Below are positions 60,711-64,000 of a DNA stretch of 64,000 nt, piece after piece; within the stretch, counting starts at the first letter, position 1; each line of letters begins with the position of its first letter. Below the pieces are notes generated by a model. That model did not search any database. It was not told where the DNA came from and saw only the letters and a list, made by a program, of their open reading frames with translations. The DNA is from Bombyx mori (taxonomy: Eukaryota > Arthropoda > Insecta > Lepidoptera > Bombycidae): the NCBI RefSeq assembly GCF_030269925.1, contig NC_085116.1:6262001-6326000 (forward strand), given 5' to 3'. Both the position numbers and the translations under genes were made by a program.

Positions 60711-61802
60711 AAAATATTAAATATAAGCTTGATTTTTATTTCTTCGTGGACACGTCTTACCGCCTCAAAAACTATATCGATCCAATAAATCCAATTGTTT
60801 TTGCGCACACCCTTCGTGTTAACGTAATAAAAAATCCAAGACTGCAAAGAATAGTATGTACGTCCTCTCAAAGTACACACGCTTCTCAATGTTGAAATAC
60901 GTTTGAAGTTTACATTTCGTTGTCTTCGCCTAAACACAAAAAGGTGGTAGTTATCAGCGTCTAAATATATAAGGCCCGTAAAGCCATAAACAGTCTCAGC
61001 CTGGAAACCGGTCCAGCCGGCCCGAGGAATGCTCCTCGCCAAGTATTGTGGCTATTACAAGAGAGCGATTGCAAATGCGCTAACAATGTATTTTATTTAT
61101 TCTCGTAGTAAACAATAAAACGAATAGAACTTAGAAATTCTAACAGGAGCTTGATGATACTAGAGTCGCTACCGAATTTTATTTTTTTAATCTAAGAAGA
61201 CTTAAAATTGTCTTTGATAAATTATTGCGATGTCGTTTTCTGGATATTCTAAAGCAATTTTCTCATTGCTTACAACACTGCCGTTGGGGTACCAGTATTT
61301 ATTCAAAACAAATTATTTTTTCGTATTGATTTTTTTTAAATAAAATCTATTAAAAATTTAATATAACGATAGCCTACACAGCACATGAATAAACAAAATT
61401 TACTATAAAAAGTATTAAAATTGAATTGAGCAATTCGCTTTTGTTGGACTTTTTTCATATCGAGATATCTCACAAAACTAAATGAAATTCGTGCATTCCC
61501 CGATTGGTATTCTTCATCGACACGAGGTAATGGGAATCCTGGAGGCATTCTTTTGCAAATACCGCTTTAAACCTAGACAAAATATCATACATGCGGTGTG
61601 AGATTATTAGCAAGCCGAGGCGAACCCCCTTTACTTACTGCGGTGAATTGATGAAGAATATTTTGAATAATGTCTACGCAACGTCATCGCGGGCCCATCA
61701 ATCAAAGTGGCAGCAACGACTATTGTTATCCCGCCACAAAAGTAGCTATGTACCTTGCGGTATGTGCTTTCACCGAATACATATGGAATTACAAATCTAG
61801 AT
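60711..61802. other. EcR intron, possible unnamed repeat
   Basis: A minus-strand 114-codon frame at 60698-61042 is GC-richer in its first third (SIPRAGWTGFQAETVYGF). It may be an unnamed repeat; no family is recognised. The rest is AT-rich. Confidence 0.4.
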
Positions 61803-62252
61803 ATTTTTTTTATTGCTAGATGGGTGGACGAGCTCACAGCCCAACTAGTGTTAAGTGGTTGCTGGAGCCCATAGACATTTACGACGTAAATGCGCCACCC
61901 AGCTTGAGATATTATTATAAGTTCTAAGGTCTCAAGTATAGTTACAACGGCTGCCCCACCCTTCAAACCAAAACGCATTACTGCTTCACGGCAGTAATAG
62001 GCAGGGCGGTGGTACCTATCCGCGCGAACTCACAATAGGTCCTACCACCAGTAATTACGCAAATTATAATTTTTGCGCGTTTTAGTTTTATTACACGATG
62101 TTTGTTATTCATTCACCGTGGAAGTCAATCGTGAACATTTGTTGAGTACGTATTTCATTAGGAAAATCGGTACCCGCCTGGGATTCTAACACCGGTGCAT
62201 CGCTCAACACGAATGCACCGGACGTCTTATCCCTTAGGCCACGACGACTTCT
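61803..62252 (-). repeat. Bm1 SINE, near full length with tRNA-derived head
   Basis: Second full-length-type copy, about 450 bp, minus strand. The tRNA-like head occupies about 62170-62252 with the same A-box and a B-box damaged by one change (gattctaacaccgg on the plus strand). The AT hairpin (62059-62078), body and A-rich tail follow. Together with the copy at 31113 it defines the complete element. Confidence 0.9.
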
Positions 62253-62862
62253 GAGTTATTTAGTGTACATTATTATTAATAACATACCGCATCAATTTTG
62301 GCACGGTTTTACAAGTGGTATTTTAAATTATGACCGGTTTGAGGCTCTCTTCTGGAAGCTCGACGGCCTTCCGCCAAGCGTGGGCCGAGCCCATGACACA
62401 GTTCACGAGATGGGCCGCCATTAATGAGTATTTCTGTTTTATTAACTTACACCGATCCGCGATGTTAATATACTTTGTTAGGCTGTCGAGAATGTAACGT
62501 CAGCACCTCAATAACACATTCAAGGCATTCATTCCCTCTTAATGTAAATGATCGTAGTAGTAGAACGACAAACATCCAATTTATATTCGTTTTATTACAA
62601 CCTTCTTATGAACTCTCATATTTATGCACATAACGAATGAGATTGGTGTGTAAAATATTGTCTTTTGATAGAAGTGAACACCTTGAGTCGATAGCGTTTG
62701 TTTCGCTAAGGCGCCTGTAACTTGGAAGTACTAGTTTTGTTTTTTTTTTCCGCTCGCTTCGGATGTTGTTCGTGTTTTTGCTCGTTACCGTCACGAAAAT
62801 GAGGCCCTAATGGTGAAACGGTTTTAAAATACAATAAGTACGTTTTATTATAATAACATATA
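62253..62862. other. EcR intron, nothing recognised
   Basis: AT-rich with a short GC-richer piece at 62340-62430; no gene or element recognised. Confidence 0.55.
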
Positions 62863-63223
62863 CAGATAATCCTCCTATAACACGATATTTTACAACACGG
62901 TTCCACTATAACACGAAAAGATAAATTCTCCCAAAACCACTTATAACGCGGTATTTGTACATCACGATAACGAGATTTTTGTTCAATATAATTTACAAAA
63001 TAATATTATGCACCATGAACACAAAATAAATGGGAATAATCGGAATTTTATTGCTTATTTTTTATGTATAATAGGTAAAAAAATACGTAGAGGGATATTT
63101 GAGATATTTCATTCAGAAAAAATACTCTTATTTTTGTACTGGCTTCCAGTCCCATATAACACGGTTTCACATAACACTGGACTTAGTAGGAACGTATCTA
63201 CCGCGTTATAGGAGGGTTATCTG
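62863..63223. mobile_element. MITE with 22-bp inverted termini, pogo/Tigger-like
   Basis: 361 bp. The left end (62863-62884) and the reversed right end (63202-63223) agree at 20 of 22 positions, starting cagataa.cctcctataac. A TA dinucleotide lies at each side (62861-62862 and 63224-63225), as for Tc1/mariner/pogo insertions. Repeated taacacgg/taacacga words fill the subtermini, as in Tigger relatives. No transposase is present. Confidence 0.75.
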
Positions 63224-63264
63224 TACACGCTAGTATATCGGTTGCATCTCTACCGTCGGCACTT

Positions 63265-63480
63265 TTTATTTATTTATTGCTTAGATGTGTGGGCGAGCCC
63301 ATAGACATCTATAACGTAAATGCGCCACCCACCTTGAGATATAAGTTCTAAGGTCTCAGTATAGTTAAAACGGCTACCCCACCCTTCAAACCGAAACGCA
63401 TTATTGCTTCACGGCAGAAATAGAAGGGTTGGGGGGGGTACCTTCCCGTGCGAACTCACAAGAGGTCCTATAACCAGGAA
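63265..63480 (-). repeat. Bm1 SINE, short form with internal deletion
   Basis: Minus-strand copy. ttgcttagatgtgtgggcga runs directly into gcccatagacatctataacg, so the tail-proximal segment is deleted. It ends at the usual boundary as cctataaccagg, and an extra G-run lies at 63431-63437. Confidence 0.8.
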
Positions 63481-64000
63481 AAAGCCGATGTCTGTAAATT
63501 AAAAAAAAAAAACAAATAGGACCGTGTTGTCGCTCGTTTAGTTGCTCACGAGAAACCAACAATTCGTACGGTGTATATCGCAAAGATTGCGTGCAGGAAA
63601 TACAAAAGCAGTACGAAATGTTAGCAATAACGTGATTGACATAATCACGTCAGTCGTGTGGCGTGAAATGCGTCGAAAACAAAGGCGTTCTTTGTCGGCC
63701 CGATAAGCGTTCGTCGTGAGCTTATCTCGACTGATATTCGGTCAACAACCTCGACCGTCCCGAACGAGATATTTTTTACATACAGAATATTTGATCGTTT
63801 GAGAAGTGCTGCTTGCACTTCTACAAAAAATTGTAATAATAATATTTGTTATAAGCGATTATGTAACTAATATGATTTCTTTAAATTTTAAAAATCGAAT
63901 TCTCCATAGATTTTCCAAAGTGACCCGCATCCGGTTCGTTCCCACGATCTTTGTCATATTTCTATTAACGAATAAAAACGATACACTGAATTACTCAACG
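63481..64000. other. EcR intron, nothing recognised
   Basis: No gene or element recognised up to the window end. Confidence 0.55.

Noticed and set aside
1..64000. CRISPR arrays, operons, bacterial or viral genes
   Set aside because: No regularly spaced repeats, no dense coding and no viral genes recognised; the window is insect nuclear DNA.

Overview
The window is lepidopteran nuclear DNA, almost certainly from the silkworm Bombyx mori or a very close relative. Two things support this. A single coding exon (48082-48595, + strand) encodes the B1-isoform-specific N-terminus of the ecdysone receptor EcR, and I recognise it as the Bombyx sequence. The DNA around it also carries about twenty copies of a tRNA-headed retroposon that matches the Bombyx Bm1 SINE, plus lepidopteran-type Helitrons. 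The base composition is AT-rich, with long runs of non-coding DNA.

Layout. Positions 1-47.7 kb lie 5' of the EcR-B1 exon. They hold no gene I can support, only interspersed repeats: Bm1 copies, five short non-autonomous Helitrons (four of them here), a 1,016-bp non-autonomous hAT element with perfect 8-bp target duplications, two RTE-type LINE tails, a nested retroposon palindrome, and simple repeats. Positions 47.73-48.08 kb form a CpG-rich stretch just before the start codon. This is probably the EcR-B1 promoter and leader; it has two overlapping perfect palindromes and a 48-codon upstream ORF. The exon ends at a splice donor at 48596. No DNA-binding-domain or ligand-binding-domain exon was found after it, so 48.6-64 kb reads as the beginning of a long EcR intron. 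This stretch carries more Bm1 copies, a third copy of one Helitron family, a GT microsatellite, two MITE-like inverted-repeat elements, and a CpG-rich patch near 59.6-60.1 kb that could be an alternative first exon.

How it works together. The only host function visible is the start of the ecdysteroid receptor, the nuclear receptor that partners with Ultraspiracle to control moulting and metamorphosis. The upstream DNA may be intergenic or may be the intron of an EcR-A transcript that starts outside the window; the sequence does not decide this. Most of the remaining identifiable structure is mobile DNA. The most informative parts are (a) a retroposon inserted head-to-head into a copy of its own family, with both target duplications readable, (b) many Bm1 copies that share one identical 5' boundary next to a hairpin in the full-length element, and (c) well-delimited DNA elements with intact ends.
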